A DNA stretch of 5,113 nucleotides from JAIMBK01 sp040755975 (GTDB lineage: Bacteria > Bacillota > Desulfotomaculia > Desulfotomaculales > Nap2-2B). The notes below the pieces were generated by a model. It worked only from the letters and a program-made list of their open reading frames with translations. It searched no databases and was not told the DNA's origin. The stretch's first letter is position 1. The number at the start of each line of letters is the position of its first letter. Location: positions 1-5,113 of the forward strand of contig JBFLZY010000136.1 in NCBI GenBank assembly GCA_040755975.1, written 5' to 3'. Below are positions 5,007-5,113 of this stretch, in pieces. Position numbers and translations under genes: made by a program.

Positions 5007-5035
5007 AATGTACTTTATCCGGCGGCGGTTGTCAA
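5007..5035 (-). promoter_or_regulatory. Candidate sigma-A promoter reading towards repeat unit 2
   Basis: On the minus strand a consensus TTGACA (5030-5035) is followed after exactly 17 bases by TACATT (5007-5012, four of six matches to TATAAT). It lies just after the groL terminator. A transcript would begin near 5000 and run through the purine tract and unit 2 towards cysK, without any credible coding region before 4279. Confidence 0.45.
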
Positions 5036-5042
5036 ATAAAAT

Positions 5043-5066
5043 AGCCCCTGTTTTTTTCCAGGGGCT
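5043..5066 (-). terminator. Rho-independent terminator of groL
   Basis: On the minus strand AGCCCCTG (5059-5066) pairs perfectly with CAGGGGCT (5043-5050) around an 8-base A-rich loop. The stem is followed by the U-rich ATTTTATTTG. It begins 19 bases after the groL stop codon. Confidence 0.85.
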
Positions 5067-5085
5067 TGTCATGTGCGCCTTTGGC

Positions 5086-5113
5086 TTACATCGGGGGCAT
5101 GCCGCCGCCCATG
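5086..5113 (-). CDS. groL: Chaperonin GroEL, extreme C-terminus (runs off the right edge)
   Basis: Only the last codons are present: they read MGGGMPPM followed by TAA at 5086-5088. A Gly/Met-rich tail ending in GGM..PPM is the hallmark of the disordered GroEL C-terminus, which lines the base of the folding chamber. The terminator directly downstream supports this being the end of a strongly expressed operon, presumably groES-groL. The fragment is short, so the call rests on the tail motif alone. Confidence 0.85.

Noticed and set aside
4799..5008. Plus-strand frame ending in Leu/Cys-rich text
   Set aside because: The residues simply reflect the TTTGTGCC low-complexity tract.

Overview
All genes in this window are on the minus strand. 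In transcription order (right to left) they are: the last codons of groL (GroEL); cysK (cysteine synthase) and a PaaG-like enoyl-CoA hydratase/isomerase; a nitronate monooxygenase-family flavoenzyme and an Ogt-type methylguanine-DNA methyltransferase; and the first 38 codons of a probable acetoacetyl-CoA synthetase. Strong Shine-Dalgarno sites, moderately high GC and the mix of acyl-CoA enzymes suggest an anaerobic clostridial Firmicute of the Desulfotomaculum/Pelotomaculum kind. That placement is inference only, since there is no rRNA or other decisive marker.

Layout from the left: 1-114 acetoacetyl-CoA synthetase 5' end; 139-172 its probable promoter and a perfect inverted repeat; 177-204 terminator of ogt; 214-804 ogt; 847-1830 nitronate monooxygenase; 1885-2437 repeat island 1; 2559-3341 enoyl-CoA hydratase/isomerase; 3362-4279 cysK, with a TATAAT box about 30 bases upstream; 4370-4812 repeat island 2; 4907-4997 a low-complexity tract; 5007-5035 a candidate promoter; 5043-5066 the groL terminator; 5086-5113 the groL end. 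The likely transcription units are cysK-ech (20-bp gap) and NMO-ogt (42-bp gap).

The most unusual content is in the two long gene-free gaps (1831-2558 and 4280-5085). Each holds a copy of a roughly 440-bp composite repeat in the same orientation. It is built from three module types (A about 95 bp, B 66 bp, C 94 bp). The modules have different interiors, but each is bounded by the same inverted terminal sequence, CCGGCACTCA...TGAGTGCCGG. I count 15 exact copies of GGCACTCA or its complement, all inside these islands. B is identical in both islands and C is 92/94 identical, whereas the linker between B and A has diverged. Small perfect hairpins lie between the modules. I see no protein in the islands and do not recognise the family. 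It resembles the BIME/REP mosaic style of intergenic repeat, or a structured RNA, and is the best candidate here for something undescribed.

The protein-coding genes look ordinary, with one exception: the enoyl-CoA hydratase-family protein lacks both canonical catalytic glutamates and instead has the aspartate pattern of PaaG-type isomerases.
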